Below the pieces are notes generated by a model. That model was not told the DNA's origin and did not search any database. It saw nothing but the letters and a program-made list of their open reading frames with translations. A program made the position numbers and the translations under genes. Shown here one piece after another: positions 32,793-41,482 of a DNA stretch of 64,000 bases (within the stretch, counting starts at the first letter, position 1; each line of letters begins with the position of its first letter). Source of the DNA: Streptomyces sp. R28 (GTDB lineage Bacteria; Actinomycetota; Actinomycetes; Streptomycetales; Streptomycetaceae); NCBI RefSeq assembly GCF_041052385.1, contig NZ_CP163439.1, positions 5,817,001 to 5,881,000 on the forward strand. Reading direction: 5' to 3'.

Positions 32793-33137
32793 GTGATCCC
32801 CGGTGGTGGCCAGCCCAACATGCAGCAGCTGCTCCAGCAGGCCCAGAAGATGCAGCAGGACCTGGCGAGGGCGCAGGAGGAACTGGCTCAGACGGAGGTC
32901 GAGGGCCAGGCGGGCGGCGGCCTGGTGAAGGCCACCGTGACGGGCTCCGGCGAACTCAGGGCGCTCAAGATCGACCCGAAGGCGGTGGACCCGGAGGACA
33001 CCGAGACCCTCGCCGACCTGGTCATCGCGGCCGTACAGGCGGCCAACGAGAACGCGCAGACGCTCCAGCAGCAGAAGCTGGGCCCGCTGGCCCAGGGCCT
33101 GGGCGGCGGCAGCGGCATCCCGGGCCTGCCCTTCTGA
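32793..33137 (+). CDS. ybaB: YbaB/EbfC nucleoid-associated protein
   Basis: Protein of 114 aa: Met/Gln-rich N-terminal helix (MQQLLQQAQKMQQDLARAQE), central strand VKATVTGSGELRALKIDP, and C-terminal helix. It is a dimeric DNA-binding protein almost always encoded next to recR, as here (94-base gap). GTG 32793 follows AAGGAG. Confidence 0.95.
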   Translation: MIPGGGQPNMQQLLQQAQKMQQDLARAQEELAQTEVEGQAGGGLVKATVTGSGELRALKIDPKAVDPEDTETLADLVIAAVQAANENAQTLQQQKLGPLAQGLGGGSGIPGLPF

Positions 33138-33186
33138 CATTCCCGGCGTTCTCCGGCTTGCCTTTCTAAGACGGCCCGCGGCCAAC

Positions 33187-33202
33187 TACGGTACGTACCG
33201 TA
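33187..33202. promoter_or_regulatory. Perfect 16-bp palindrome upstream of recR
   Basis: TACGGTACGTACCGTA reads identically on both strands and contains -10-like hexamers (TACGGT, TACCGT). It lies 29 bases before the recR start. Confidence 0.5.
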
Positions 33203-33230
33203 AGGAACCCCCAGGAAGGACGGCAGTCCG

Positions 33231-33830
33231 TTGTACGAAGGCGTGGTCCAGGACCTCATCGACGAGCTGGGACGGCTGCCCGGCGTCGGTCCCAAGAGCG
33301 CGCAGCGGATCGCCTTCCACATCCTGCAGGCGGAACCGACGGACGTACGGCGCCTCGCCCAGGCCCTGATGGAGGTCAAGGCGAAGGTCCGCTTCTGCGC
33401 GACGTGCGGGAACATCGCGCAGGAGGAGCTGTGCAACATCTGCCGGGACACGCGCCGTGACCCGGCGGTGATCTGCGTGGTCGAGGAGCCCAAGGACGTG
33501 GTGGCGATCGAGCGGACCCGCGAGTTCCGCGGCCGTTACCACGTCCTCGGCGGCGCGATCAGCCCGATCGAGGGTGTCGGACCGGACGACCTGCGTATAC
33601 GAGAACTTCTCGCGCGGTTGGCCGACGGGACGGTCATGGAGCTGATCCTGGCCACCGACCCGAACCTGGAGGGCGAGGCCACGGCCACGTACCTCGCACG
33701 CATGATCAAGCCCATGGGCCTGAAGGTCACCCGCCTGGCCAGCGGCCTCCCGGTGGGTGGCGACCTGGAATACGCGGACGAGGTCACCCTCGGCCGCGCC
33801 TTCGAGGGGAGACGACTCCTAGATGTCTGA
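33231..33830 (+). CDS. recR: Recombination mediator RecR
   Basis: Protein of 199 aa: helix-hairpin-helix (LGRLPGVGPKSAQRIAFHIL), Cys4 zinc finger (CATCGNIAQEELCNIC), TOPRIM domain (ICVVEEPKDVVAIE, ATDPNLEGEATATYLAR) and C-terminal GLPVGGDLEYADEVTLGRA. It forms the ring clamp that works with RecO and RecF to load RecA at single-strand gaps. It starts at TTG 33231, preceded by AGGAAGGA. The stop overlaps the next gene by 8 bases. Confidence 0.97.
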   Translation: MYEGVVQDLIDELGRLPGVGPKSAQRIAFHILQAEPTDVRRLAQALMEVKAKVRFCATCGNIAQEELCNICRDTRRDPAVICVVEEPKDVVAIERTREFRGRYHVLGGAISPIEGVGPDDLRIRELLARLADGTVMELILATDPNLEGEATATYLARMIKPMGLKVTRLASGLPVGGDLEYADEVTLGRAFEGRRLLDV

Positions 33831-34485
33831 CGCCACGCTGCACGCGACCGAGCCGGACCCGGACGACTTCGCGGTCCAGATCTCGGACCAGATCGAGAGC
33901 TTCCTGGTCGCCGTCACGGAGGTCGCGAAGGGCGACGAGCCGGGCTCGACCGTGCCCTTCCTCCTCCTGGAGGTCTCCCAACTCCTCCTGGCCGGCGGCC
34001 GCCTGGGCGCCCACGAGGACATCGTCCCCGACGAGCGCTACGAGCCCGACCTGGGCCCGGAGCCCGACGTCGACGAACTCCGCGAGAACCTCGCCCGCCT
34101 GCTGGACCCGGTGGACGTCTACTCCGAGGTCTTCGACCCCTACGAGCCCCGCAAGGCCCCGGTCCCGGCCCGTATCTCCGACGACTTGGCCGACGTCATC
34201 ACCGACCTCCGCCACGGCATGGCCCACTACCGCGCCGGCCGCACCACGGAGGCGCTGTGGTGGTGGCAGTTCTCGTACTTCTCCAACTGGGGCACGACGG
34301 CCTCGGCGACCCTGCGCGCCCTGCACTCGGTCCTGGCCCACGTCCGCCTGAACCAGCCCCTGGAGGAGCTGGACGGCCTGGACACGGACCAGAGCATGAT
34401 GGGCGACGAGACGCTGGAGTTCGAGGCCGGCAGGGTCATGGAGCAGGAGATCGGGGAGCCGCTGGGGATGCGGCCGGCGAAGTAG
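33823..34485 (+). CDS. DUF5063 protein
   Basis: Protein of 220 aa, acidic, with no membrane segment (DDFAVQISDQIESFLVAVTE, YEPDLGPEPDVDELRENLAR, WWWQFSYFSNWGTTA). It matches, from memory, the DUF5063 family that follows recR in Streptomyces. The start overlaps the recR stop by 8 bases, so the two are translationally coupled. Function unknown, although the constant link with recR suggests a repair or replication role. Confidence 0.8.
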   Translation: MSDATLHATEPDPDDFAVQISDQIESFLVAVTEVAKGDEPGSTVPFLLLEVSQLLLAGGRLGAHEDIVPDERYEPDLGPEPDVDELRENLARLLDPVDVYSEVFDPYEPRKAPVPARISDDLADVITDLRHGMAHYRAGRTTEALWWWQFSYFSNWGTTASATLRALHSVLAHVRLNQPLEELDGLDTDQSMMGDETLEFEAGRVMEQEIGEPLGMRPAK

Positions 34486-34532
34486 CGGCCGAGCCGTACC
34501 GGTACCCAGGGTGCCGGTACGGGAGCGGTGGG

Positions 34533-34546
34533 TAACGTCCTCGGTA
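34533..34546 (+). promoter_or_regulatory. Probable leaderless promoter -10 element
   Basis: TAACGT (34533-34538), seven bases, ATG 34546; no ribosome binding site. Confidence 0.45.
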
Positions 34547-35010
34547 TGAGTAGCGAACTCGCCACCAGGCTCACCGAGTTGGACCTGCGCCTGCCCGATG
34601 TCAGCCCGCCCCGCGGGGCCTATGTCCCGGCGGTGCGCAGCGGCTCCCTCGTCTACGTGGCCGGCCAGGTGCCCATGGCGAACGGCGAACTCGTGGCCAC
34701 CGGCAAGGTCGGGGGCGACGTGACGCCGGAGGAGGCGTACGGGCTCAGCCGGCGGTGCGCGCTCGCCGCCCTGGCCGCGGCCGTCTCCGTCGCGGGGCGG
34801 GACGCTGTGGCGGGCGTGGTGAAGGTGGTCGGCTACGTCGCGTCGGCCGACGGTTTCACCGGACAGCCGGGTGTGGTCGACGGCGCGAGCGACCTCTTCC
34901 TCGCCGTCTTCGGCGAGGCCGGCCGTCATGCACGCAGCGCGGTGGGCGTCGCGGAACTCCCGCTGGGCGCTCCGGTCGAGATCGAGGTCGTCTTCGAGAC
35001 GTCCGGGTGA
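34546..35010 (+). CDS. RidA/YjgF-family protein
   Basis: Protein of 154 aa. The fold and motifs of the long RidA subgroup are present (VPAVRSGSLVYVAGQVPMAN, GVVKVVGYVASADGF, ARSAVGVAELPLGAPVEIEV). RidA proteins hydrolyse reactive enamine/imine intermediates; the catalytic Arg of RidA itself is replaced in this subgroup (AVGVAELP), so activity is uncertain. It converges on the PhzF-like gene with a 43-base gap. Confidence 0.9.
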   Translation: MSSELATRLTELDLRLPDVSPPRGAYVPAVRSGSLVYVAGQVPMANGELVATGKVGGDVTPEEAYGLSRRCALAALAAAVSVAGRDAVAGVVKVVGYVASADGFTGQPGVVDGASDLFLAVFGEAGRHARSAVGVAELPLGAPVEIEVVFETSG

Positions 35011-35053
35011 GCCTCGGCCTCGCACGGATACGGGCCGGGGGATCCGGTGCGGA

Positions 35054-35890
35054 TCAGATGCGGGCGGCCGTGCCGGTGACTTCGATGCCGCTGCCGGGCT
35101 TTTGCGGGACCGACACCGAGATCTTGCTCGGCCGGCCCATGTCCGCGCCTTGATGGACCGTGATGGTGGCGGGCGTGGGGACGAGGCGCAGTTCCCTCAG
35201 GTAGCCGCCGAGCGCGGCGGCCGCCGCGCCGGTGGCCGGGTCCTCGAACACGCCGCCGGGCGGGAAGGGGTTGCGGGCGTGGAACACCGTCGCCGACTCC
35301 CGCCAGACGAGGTCGACGGTGGCCCAGTCCTTCCGGGCCATGAGGGTGGCGAGCGACGGCATGTCGTAGTCCAGGTCCGCGAGGCGTCCGCGGTCGGCGG
35401 CGGCGATCACCGGATGCCAGGCACCGGCGTACGCGGCGCGGGGCGGCAGCGTCGGATCGAGGTCCCCGGCGGGCCAGTGCAGGGCTGTCAGCAGCTCGGC
35501 CAGGTCGTCTGGGGAGATCGGTGCCGTCCGGGGCTCGACGCTCACCAGGGAGGCGACCAGGGAGCCGTCCGCGTCGAGGGTGGTGCTGACGGACACCGAG
35601 CCGGCCTTGGTGCGCAGCCGCAGGGGGCCGGGACCGTGCCGGTCCGCGTAGGCGACGGCGGTCGCGATCGTCGCGTGGCCGCAGAACGGCACCTCGGTGA
35701 GCGGGCTGAAGTATCTGATGTCCAGGGTGCCGTCGGCCGACGGCAGCACGAACGCGGTCTCCGAGTAGCCGACGTCGCCCGCCGTCGCCAGCATCGTCGC
35801 CTCGTCGATCCCGGTGGCGTCCAGCACGACACCCGCCGGGTTGCCTCCGGCGGGGTCGGCGGCGAACGCTACGTAGCGTAGAACCTCCAT
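35054..35890 (-). CDS. PhzF-family isomerase-like protein
   Basis: Protein of 278 aa with the two-domain diaminopimelate-epimerase-like fold. AGGNPAGVVLD near the N-terminus, GYSETAFVLP with the catalytic-type Glu (about residue 47), FCGHATIATA and FEDPATGAAAAALGGYL are all family signatures. Known members isomerise or epimerise small acids (PhzF in phenazine synthesis), but no phenazine genes are here. ATG 35890 is preferred because TACGGT lies six bases upstream (leaderless). Confidence 0.92.
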   Translation of the reverse strand: MEVLRYVAFAADPAGGNPAGVVLDATGIDEATMLATAGDVGYSETAFVLPSADGTLDIRYFSPLTEVPFCGHATIATAVAYADRHGPGPLRLRTKAGSVSVSTTLDADGSLVASLVSVEPRTAPISPDDLAELLTALHWPAGDLDPTLPPRAAYAGAWHPVIAAADRGRLADLDYDMPSLATLMARKDWATVDLVWRESATVFHARNPFPPGGVFEDPATGAAAAALGGYLRELRLVPTPATITVHQGADMGRPSKISVSVPQKPGSGIEVTGTAARI

Positions 35891-35902
35891 CAGCTGACCG
35901 TA
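35890..35902 (-). promoter_or_regulatory. Probable leaderless promoter -10 element
   Basis: On the minus strand TACGGT (35902-35897), six bases, ATG 35890. Confidence 0.45.
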
Positions 35903-35969
35903 GCGACGGGACCGGGTGATCGCCAGCAAGTCAAGGATGTTGACGTCCAGTCAGCGGCGTGCGGTCGGC

Positions 35970-36797
35970 TCACCCCCACGTCAGAAGGTCTCCGGTGATG
36001 CTCAGCCCCATCGAGAACCCCAGTGCGATACGGCGACCCCCTTCGCTTGGGCGCACGGCGTGGAAGTTGCGCGGGTCTAGCAGCAGAGCCTCGCCCACGG
36101 TGGGCCTGACCTCGACCGACTCGGCGTCGCCCACCACGGTTTCGGCGTACCCGTAGGACTGCGGCAGCCGGTGGGCCTCGTCGGCGGGGTGCCAGCGGTG
36201 CCGCCAGATGACCGTCTCGCCGCCGGTCTCCGGGACGGCGAGGTACAGGTTGAACGCGAACTGGGCCACCAGGGGGGAGTCCAGCAGATTCCCCTGGAAC
36301 TCGCGCAGTGCCTCGTCGAAGTGGACCTGGAAGCCGTAGTTGGGCTCGCGGGCGACGCCGGGCGTCAGCTCCCGGCCGCCGTTGGTGCCGACTGCCACAG
36401 TGCCGGGCCAGTCCGCGCCGAGCGCCTCGCGGCACAGCGCGAAGGGGTCGTAGGGGAGCCCGAGGCTCCGCCATGCCTTCCGGTCGGCGTCGGCCGAGGG
36501 CCAGTAGCTGTCGGCGATGGCGCCGTTCGTGCGGTGGTCGCTGACGCCGACACCGAACCGCATCACGGGCGGCTGGACGCGCTGCCTGCCGTACGACTCG
36601 AAGGGTGAACTCTCCAGCGCGTGCAGGATTTCCGCGCACGTGGCGGCGGAGAGGAGGCCGGGTACCCGGACGGCGGCGCGACGGCCGGCCGCGAGGTCGG
36701 CGATGTGCTCACGGGTGAACGCCGGGGCGGTCGCCACGCTGAAGTAGGGGTCGCGCGGTACGGCTTGAGAATGAGCGGACAAGTCGGCAAGTTGCAT
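35970..36797 (-). CDS. 2OG-Fe(II)-dependent oxygenase-like protein
   Basis: Protein of 275 aa. The iron ligand motif HxD occurs in YGFQVHFDEALREF (about residue 170), and the distal His and 2-oxoglutarate-binding Arg in RNFHAVRPSEGGRRIALGF (about 245-262). It belongs to the prolyl-hydroxylase-like branch that hydroxylates amino acids or peptides. It lies 36 bases downstream of a 73-codon peptide gene on the same strand, which suggests the peptide could be its substrate. That is inference. Confidence 0.78.
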   Translation of the reverse strand: MQLADLSAHSQAVPRDPYFSVATAPAFTREHIADLAAGRRAAVRVPGLLSAATCAEILHALESSPFESYGRQRVQPPVMRFGVGVSDHRTNGAIADSYWPSADADRKAWRSLGLPYDPFALCREALGADWPGTVAVGTNGGRELTPGVAREPNYGFQVHFDEALREFQGNLLDSPLVAQFAFNLYLAVPETGGETVIWRHRWHPADEAHRLPQSYGYAETVVGDAESVEVRPTVGEALLLDPRNFHAVRPSEGGRRIALGFSMGLSITGDLLTWG

Positions 36798-36833
36798 GAC
36801 AACATCCCGTCTCTCGCAGGGCCGTACGGCGTG

Positions 36834-37055
36834 TCACGCCTGGTGGGCGTAGCTGAAGTCCCGGAAGGCGGTGGCCGCGCTCGTCTCGAGAACGGGGCGG
36901 TCGGATCGCAGGGCGTCGAGAACGATCTGTCGTGCGATCTCGTCCCGGGACAGTTCGGCGCCGTGGTCCGGGTTCTTCTGCCCGGACGTCGCCTCTAAGT
37001 TTTTTAAGTTTTTGTCGTGCTCGGGTTTCTTGTCCCTGTCGTCGAAGGAATTCAC
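36834..37055 (-). CDS. Small peptide gene, possible RiPP-like precursor
   Basis: Peptide of 73 aa from GTG 37055, preceded by AGGGGGG. The N-terminal half is very charged (MNSFDDRDKKPEHDKNLKNL), the middle is amphipathic (SRDEIARQIVLDALRSDRP), and the C-terminus ETSAATAFRDFSYAHQA is rich in aromatic and small residues. The N-terminal codons are unusually AT-rich for this genome. It precedes the 2OG-Fe(II) oxygenase gene and is probably co-transcribed with it. I do not recognise a family. A leader plus C-terminal core is one reading; a small regulatory subunit is another. Confidence 0.5.
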   Translation of the reverse strand: MNSFDDRDKKPEHDKNLKNLEATSGQKNPDHGAELSRDEIARQIVLDALRSDRPVLETSAATAFRDFSYAHQA

Positions 37056-37200
37056 ACAGGCCCCCCTGGTGCTTTGTCGTTCATGCGGAGTCGCGATTCC
37101 GTCACCCTCTGCACTCGAGAGTGAAGGCTGTCGATGGTAGGACGCAAGCCCCCATCCGGGCGTTGTTTTCCGTCAACTCACAGCAAGTACACGGGTTTTG

Positions 37201-40104
37201 CTAGAGGTCCTGGTCCATCCGGTCGAGTAGATCCTTTGTCAGGCGGACCTCGCGATGGGTGTTGCCCAGGACGCGCCGCTGGTCCTTGAGAAGGGATTTC
37301 AGGGCGGCGGAGGCCTCCTCGACCCGTCCACGCATCAGCAGGGCCTGGGCGCGGACGTAGCGCAGACGCATCACCGCGTGGGAGTCGGAGGACTGCCGGG
37401 CATCCCGCATCCCGCTGTCGATCATGGCCAGCGCCTCGTCCACCTTCTCCCGCTCCAGCAGCGTGCGCCCCAGGCTCTCCCGGACGTGCAGGGTCTCCGG
37501 TGTGCCGCGGGACCAGTTGCGCAGCCTGATCGCCAGGATCTCGCGCAGGTGGGCCTCCGCCTCGGTCAGGTTGCCCTGTGCCAGCAGGGCTCGGGCGTGG
37601 GTGTGCCGGACGACCATCGTGTCGGCGTGTTCCGCGCCCCGGACCCCCTTCTCGTCCTCCACGACCGACCGCAGGATCTCCTCGGCCTCGGGCGCCCGGT
37701 CCTGTTCCAGGATGGCGCGTGCCAGCTTGTGACGGCTGGCCAGCGTGTCGGGGTGCCGATCGGGCAGCACCTCCGACCGTCTGGCGATGACCTCCTTCAA
37801 CTCGGCTTCCGCCGCTTCGAGTTCGCCGGTCTCCAGGTCGATGCGGGCGCCCTCGTGGCGCAGCCCGAGGATCTCCCGGTCGTCCCGGTGGAAGCCGAAG
37901 GAGTCGCAACTCTCGATGATCGGCAGCAGCAGGGCCCTGGCCGGTGCGAGGTGCCCGGCGACCAGCAGGTACCGGACCGTCAGCCGGGCGAGTTCCAGGG
38001 TGGAGGTGAGCACGTCGCGGTCGTCGGTCGGTCCGTCGGGTCGCAGGACGGAGCGGGTGACCTCGATGGAGTGCGGTGTCACCGCGGGCCACACCGTCCA
38101 CGCGTCGGGATAGTCGGGGTCGTGGTCCTTGACCGCGTCGAGAAGCATGTGGACGTCGAGGGCGTAGTAGTCGGCCCTGCGCCGCAGTACGTCGTCGTCG
38201 GCGCGGAGGATGGCGTGGACGACGGGATGCAGGGTGAGGAAGCCCTCCCGGGCCTGGTCCGCCTCGATCAGGTCGAGGTGGCGCAGGCCCATGATGGCCT
38301 CGGTGCGCTGCGGCCGGGTGAACTCCGGCCAGAGCGAGGACCTGGCCGGTGCCTGGCCCCCCAGCAGGCGTTGGTAGGGGATCGGCGCGATGTTCAGACA
38401 GGCGAGCGCCTTCAGCAGCGGGGCGGCCTGGGGCAGGCCGCGCCGCTCCAGCAGACCCAGCGAGATGCCGTACACCTCGTCGACGATCTTCTCCAGGCCC
38501 AGCGTCTCGTCGTCGCCGTCCATCCGGATGCCGACCGGGGACGCGGAGCGGCGGGCCCAGGCCTGACGGTACGTCTCGAAGTCTCTTATGTCGTTGGCGC
38601 CCAGAAAGACCCCGCTCTCGCGCACCGACCGGATGTACTGCGCGGCCGTCCGCAGCGCCAGGGGAAGGCCGCCGAGCTCGTGGGAGAGCAGGCGGGCCTG
38701 CTCCGTGGTGCCGGCCCCGGGGCCGGTGCGCTCGATGAGCATGGAGGCGCCGTCGGTGTCGTCGAGGCGTGGCACGCGGCGTACGTGGCTCCAGTCGCCC
38801 CAGGTGTCCTTGTTGTTGACCTGGCTGGTCACGACGACCATGCCGTTCGCGCCCTCGGGCGGGCGCAGCCAGCCCGTCCCGTCCTTGACCGCGCCGCCGC
38901 GCGGGGCGAGGCGCTGTGGGTCGTCGGCGTTGTCGAAGACGATCAGCCATGGCTCGGCGGAGGCGTTGAGGAAGCGCCAGACGAGGTCGGTCTGACTGCG
39001 GCCGCCCCGCCAGGCGACGTCGGCCTGGCTGTCCGGAATACCCAGCTCCCGGGCGACTTCGCGCATACAGGCGCTGAGCTGGTTCACCCGTACCCACCAC
39101 ACCCGGCGACCGCGGGCGTCGGCCTGCGCGGCGATCTCCAGGGCCACGCGGCTCTTCCCGCTCCCGCCCGGGCCGACCAGCACCTGCACGCCCGAGGCGG
39201 ACGAGACGATGTCGGACACGATCTGCCGGCGCGCCTGCCCGTGCAGCCTGCCGTCCTTGTGGGGGAGGGCGACCGAGAAGGGCCCCTCCTCTTCGCCGGG
39301 GTGCTCGCAGGGGAACTTCTCGGCGGGCTCCGCGGACTGCGGGGCCGGGTCCGGTAACGCGGCCGGTGTGCCGGGGGGTTCCGGTGCCGTGTGTGCGGCG
39401 ATGACGTCCTGGAGCACCGCCTTGAGGACGACGTAGGACTCGGCCTGCCGGTCGGCGGGTTTCACGAGGGTGAAGTGGTCGCCCTCGATGGTGTCCCCGC
39501 CCCAGGGGTTGGTGGCGTTGATGGCCGGTACGACGTTGTCGGTCTGTCCGCCGAACGCGGAGATGGGTATGGGGCACTCCGAGTCGGAGGCCGCGTTCGC
39601 CGCGACCACTCTCTGCAGCACGGTCTGCTGGGCTTCCAGGACCGCACGGGTGCTCAGCGGCCGCAGTTCGCGTTCCTGGACGTTCCGCCAGAACACCAGG
39701 GCCTTGCGCAGAAACAGGAAGAAGCCGGAGCCGTTGTTGGGGCAGCCGTACATCACGATGTGCTTGATGCGCGCGAGTTCCGCGCCTTGGTTGCGCCACA
39801 GCCTGCGAGCCAGGAAGCGCTGGATGACGAGCCCGCCCTGGCTGTGGCTGACCAGGACGACCGGTCCCCCGTCGGCGCACTGGTGACGCAGATAGGTGCC
39901 CAGCCGGTCGGCTATGTCGTCGACGTCGGCGATGCGGCGGTCGGGCCGTAATCGGACCTTGGGGGAGTCGTAGTCGAAACAGCGGACGCTGAGCCGACGT
40001 TTCAACTCCCGGTCCTTGGCCAGGAGGTCGGTGAACTTCTGCCAAGTCCCGGCGTCGGAGAACAGGCCGTGTACGAAGATCACGTGGGTGCGTGCCGCCA
40101 TCAC
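37201..40104 (-). CDS. STAND protein: PGAP1/SERAC1-like hydrolase, NB-ARC NTPase and TPR repeats
   Basis: Protein of 967 aa. Residues about 1-230 form an alpha/beta hydrolase (VIFVHGLFSDAGTW; nucleophile Ser in LVSHSQGGLV; candidate His in GDHFTLVKP). Residues about 290-580 form an NB-ARC-type NTPase: P-loop VGPGGSGKSR (about 311), Walker B WLIVFDNADDPQ, GLPLAL in ELGGLPLALRTA. The C-terminal roughly 350 residues are TPR repeats of the kinesin-light-chain kind. The N-terminal effector with a C-terminal sensor is the plan of STAND defence or signalling proteins. GTG 40104 follows GGAGG by 8 bases; ATG 40101 is possible. Confidence 0.85.
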   Translation of the reverse strand: MMAARTHVIFVHGLFSDAGTWQKFTDLLAKDRELKRRLSVRCFDYDSPKVRLRPDRRIADVDDIADRLGTYLRHQCADGGPVVLVSHSQGGLVIQRFLARRLWRNQGAELARIKHIVMYGCPNNGSGFFLFLRKALVFWRNVQERELRPLSTRAVLEAQQTVLQRVVAANAASDSECPIPISAFGGQTDNVVPAINATNPWGGDTIEGDHFTLVKPADRQAESYVVLKAVLQDVIAAHTAPEPPGTPAALPDPAPQSAEPAEKFPCEHPGEEEGPFSVALPHKDGRLHGQARRQIVSDIVSSASGVQVLVGPGGSGKSRVALEIAAQADARGRRVWWVRVNQLSACMREVARELGIPDSQADVAWRGGRSQTDLVWRFLNASAEPWLIVFDNADDPQRLAPRGGAVKDGTGWLRPPEGANGMVVVTSQVNNKDTWGDWSHVRRVPRLDDTDGASMLIERTGPGAGTTEQARLLSHELGGLPLALRTAAQYIRSVRESGVFLGANDIRDFETYRQAWARRSASPVGIRMDGDDETLGLEKIVDEVYGISLGLLERRGLPQAAPLLKALACLNIAPIPYQRLLGGQAPARSSLWPEFTRPQRTEAIMGLRHLDLIEADQAREGFLTLHPVVHAILRADDDVLRRRADYYALDVHMLLDAVKDHDPDYPDAWTVWPAVTPHSIEVTRSVLRPDGPTDDRDVLTSTLELARLTVRYLLVAGHLAPARALLLPIIESCDSFGFHRDDREILGLRHEGARIDLETGELEAAEAELKEVIARRSEVLPDRHPDTLASRHKLARAILEQDRAPEAEEILRSVVEDEKGVRGAEHADTMVVRHTHARALLAQGNLTEAEAHLREILAIRLRNWSRGTPETLHVRESLGRTLLEREKVDEALAMIDSGMRDARQSSDSHAVMRLRYVRAQALLMRGRVEEASAALKSLLKDQRRVLGNTHREVRLTKDLLDRMDQDL

Positions 40105-40403
40105 CGTCGGAACCTCCAGGCCGCGAGGCCAGTCGTCACCGGATGGGCCGGCCCTTCACGAGGAAAGCGGCCGCGTCATTGATGAATGATGCACGAGCGG
40201 TGACACCCAGGCCAAGGACCCGGTTGACCAGGGCTAATCCAAATGCCCTCGGTCACTCACGCCACGGGGAAGGGATCGACTGGTGTGACGCAGGTTACGG
40301 AAAAAGACTTCTGAAGCGGCGTAATGCGCCGGCCCCTCGCGCGGTCTCATCTGCACAACGGTCACCCCGGCCGGTTGCCCCGCCCGAATCGGAGCCCCCC
40401 ACC

Positions 40404-40814
40404 ATGTACGTCACCCTTGAGCAGCCGACCGGCGCCCGTCTGATCACGGCCTCGGACCAGGAGATCGCGATACCCGCGACCCTCCGCTACACCTCCGCCG
40501 ACCCGCTGGCGGTGCACCTCGACTTCCCGCCGCATGTCACGCTCGACGGCGAGGTCACGACCTGGACGTTCGCCCGTGTGCTGCTGAGCGAGGGCCTGCG
40601 TGCCCGGGCCGGGCTCGGCCGCGTTCGCGTCCGGCCGTGCGGGTCGTCCCACACGTATGTGGAGTTCCATGCGCCGGAGGGCACGGCGGTGCTCCGCTTC
40701 GGCTCGGCGGATCTGATCCGCTTCCTGGCCCGCACGTACACCGTGATCGCGCCGGGCGAGGAGACCGTGGGGGCCGAGCTGGACCACGGTCTGGTGGCGC
40801 TGTTCGGGGTGTGA
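40404..40814 (+). CDS. SsgA/SsgB-family (SALP) sporulation and division protein
   Basis: Protein of 136 aa. The family pattern is clear: YTSADPLAVHLDFPPHVTLD, VTTWTFARVLLSEGL, GLGRVRVRP and AVLRFGSADLIRFLARTYTV. SALPs are actinomycete proteins that guide septum placement and spore wall events. GGAG lies 9 bases before ATG 40404. It is divergent from the STAND gene across 299 bases that contain no other visible gene. Which SALP (SsgA-SsgG) cannot be decided by eye. Confidence 0.92.
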   Translation: MYVTLEQPTGARLITASDQEIAIPATLRYTSADPLAVHLDFPPHVTLDGEVTTWTFARVLLSEGLRARAGLGRVRVRPCGSSHTYVEFHAPEGTAVLRFGSADLIRFLARTYTVIAPGEETVGAELDHGLVALFGV

Positions 40815-41047
40815 GGACTCCGGCGTCGACGCGGCACCGGGTGGGCTGTGGCACCCCGTTCGCCGCCACCGAGAACGCGTTGACGACCACCCCGTAGAAC
40901 TGCGCGTTCGGCACGAACTCCCGTACGCCCACCCCGCGTTGACCGCGTACAGAGCAGCAGCACCAGGGCGGGTACGGCGACCAGGGCGAAGCCCTTCCCG
41001 GTGAGGTCGGTGGTGTAGCCCGCTACACCGCCTCTTCGGGAGCTCAC
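40815..41047 (-). pseudogene. Degenerate coding-like segments of a lost membrane protein
   Basis: On the minus strand, short stretches in different frames read GYTTDLTGKGFALVAVPALV (hydrophobic), LYAVNAGWAYG, and GVREFVPNAQFYGVVVNAFS followed by VAANGVPQ. Each looks protein-like, but they are in separate frames with no intact start. They are best explained as frameshifted remains of one gene. I cannot name the family. Confidence 0.35.
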
Positions 41048-41134
41048 TACCTCGTTGCCGACCTCGGAAAACGGGATCGTTGATCTCGCCAGGTCAACGG
41101 CCGCACCAGCGGCCCCGCCCCGAAGGAAACCGCC

Positions 41135-41320
41135 ATGAAGGCCCTGCTCTCCTCCCGCCCCGTCCTGTGGTTCCTGTTCCTCTTCAACGCCCTCGTCGCC
41201 GCGGCCGCCCCCCTCGTCGTGGACGGTGCGCAGTCCATCGCGACCAGTGTCGGCATGGGCGTAGTCTCCCTCGGAGCCGGTTCCGCCCTGATACGTCGAC
41301 GGACTGCGAACGCGGCGTAA
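41135..41320 (+). CDS. Small single-pass membrane protein
   Basis: Protein of 61 aa with a hydrophobic stretch (LWFLFLFNALVAAAAPLVV) and a second weaker one, ending in a basic tail (IRRRTANAA). GAAGGAA precedes the ATG by 8 bases. No family recognised. Confidence 0.6.
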   Translation: MKALLSSRPVLWFLFLFNALVAAAAPLVVDGAQSIATSVGMGVVSLGAGSALIRRRTANAA

Positions 41321-41482
41321 TCAGCCGGTCACCCGGCGTGAATTGGGCACGTGCTGTCCCGGCCCTGTATCTGCCTTGTACGGGCCCTAACCGGTGCCAC
41401 GCGAATCTGGAGTCACCTCCACCGCAGAGAACGCGGAAAGCGGAGGGAGACCCACCAGACCGCACAGCACCGGGAGTTCGCG

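Noticed and set aside
36834..37055. FxSxx-type cyclophane precursor
   Set aside because: The C-terminus ends in SYAHQA, so the FxSxx motif is not at the end, and no radical-SAM gene is nearby.
37255..39357. Long open frame of 700 codons on the plus strand opposite the STAND gene
   Set aside because: It is a mirror of the high-GC third positions of the real gene. It is rich in Gly/Val/Arg with no domain motif, and the minus-strand frame has clear hydrolase, NB-ARC and TPR motifs.
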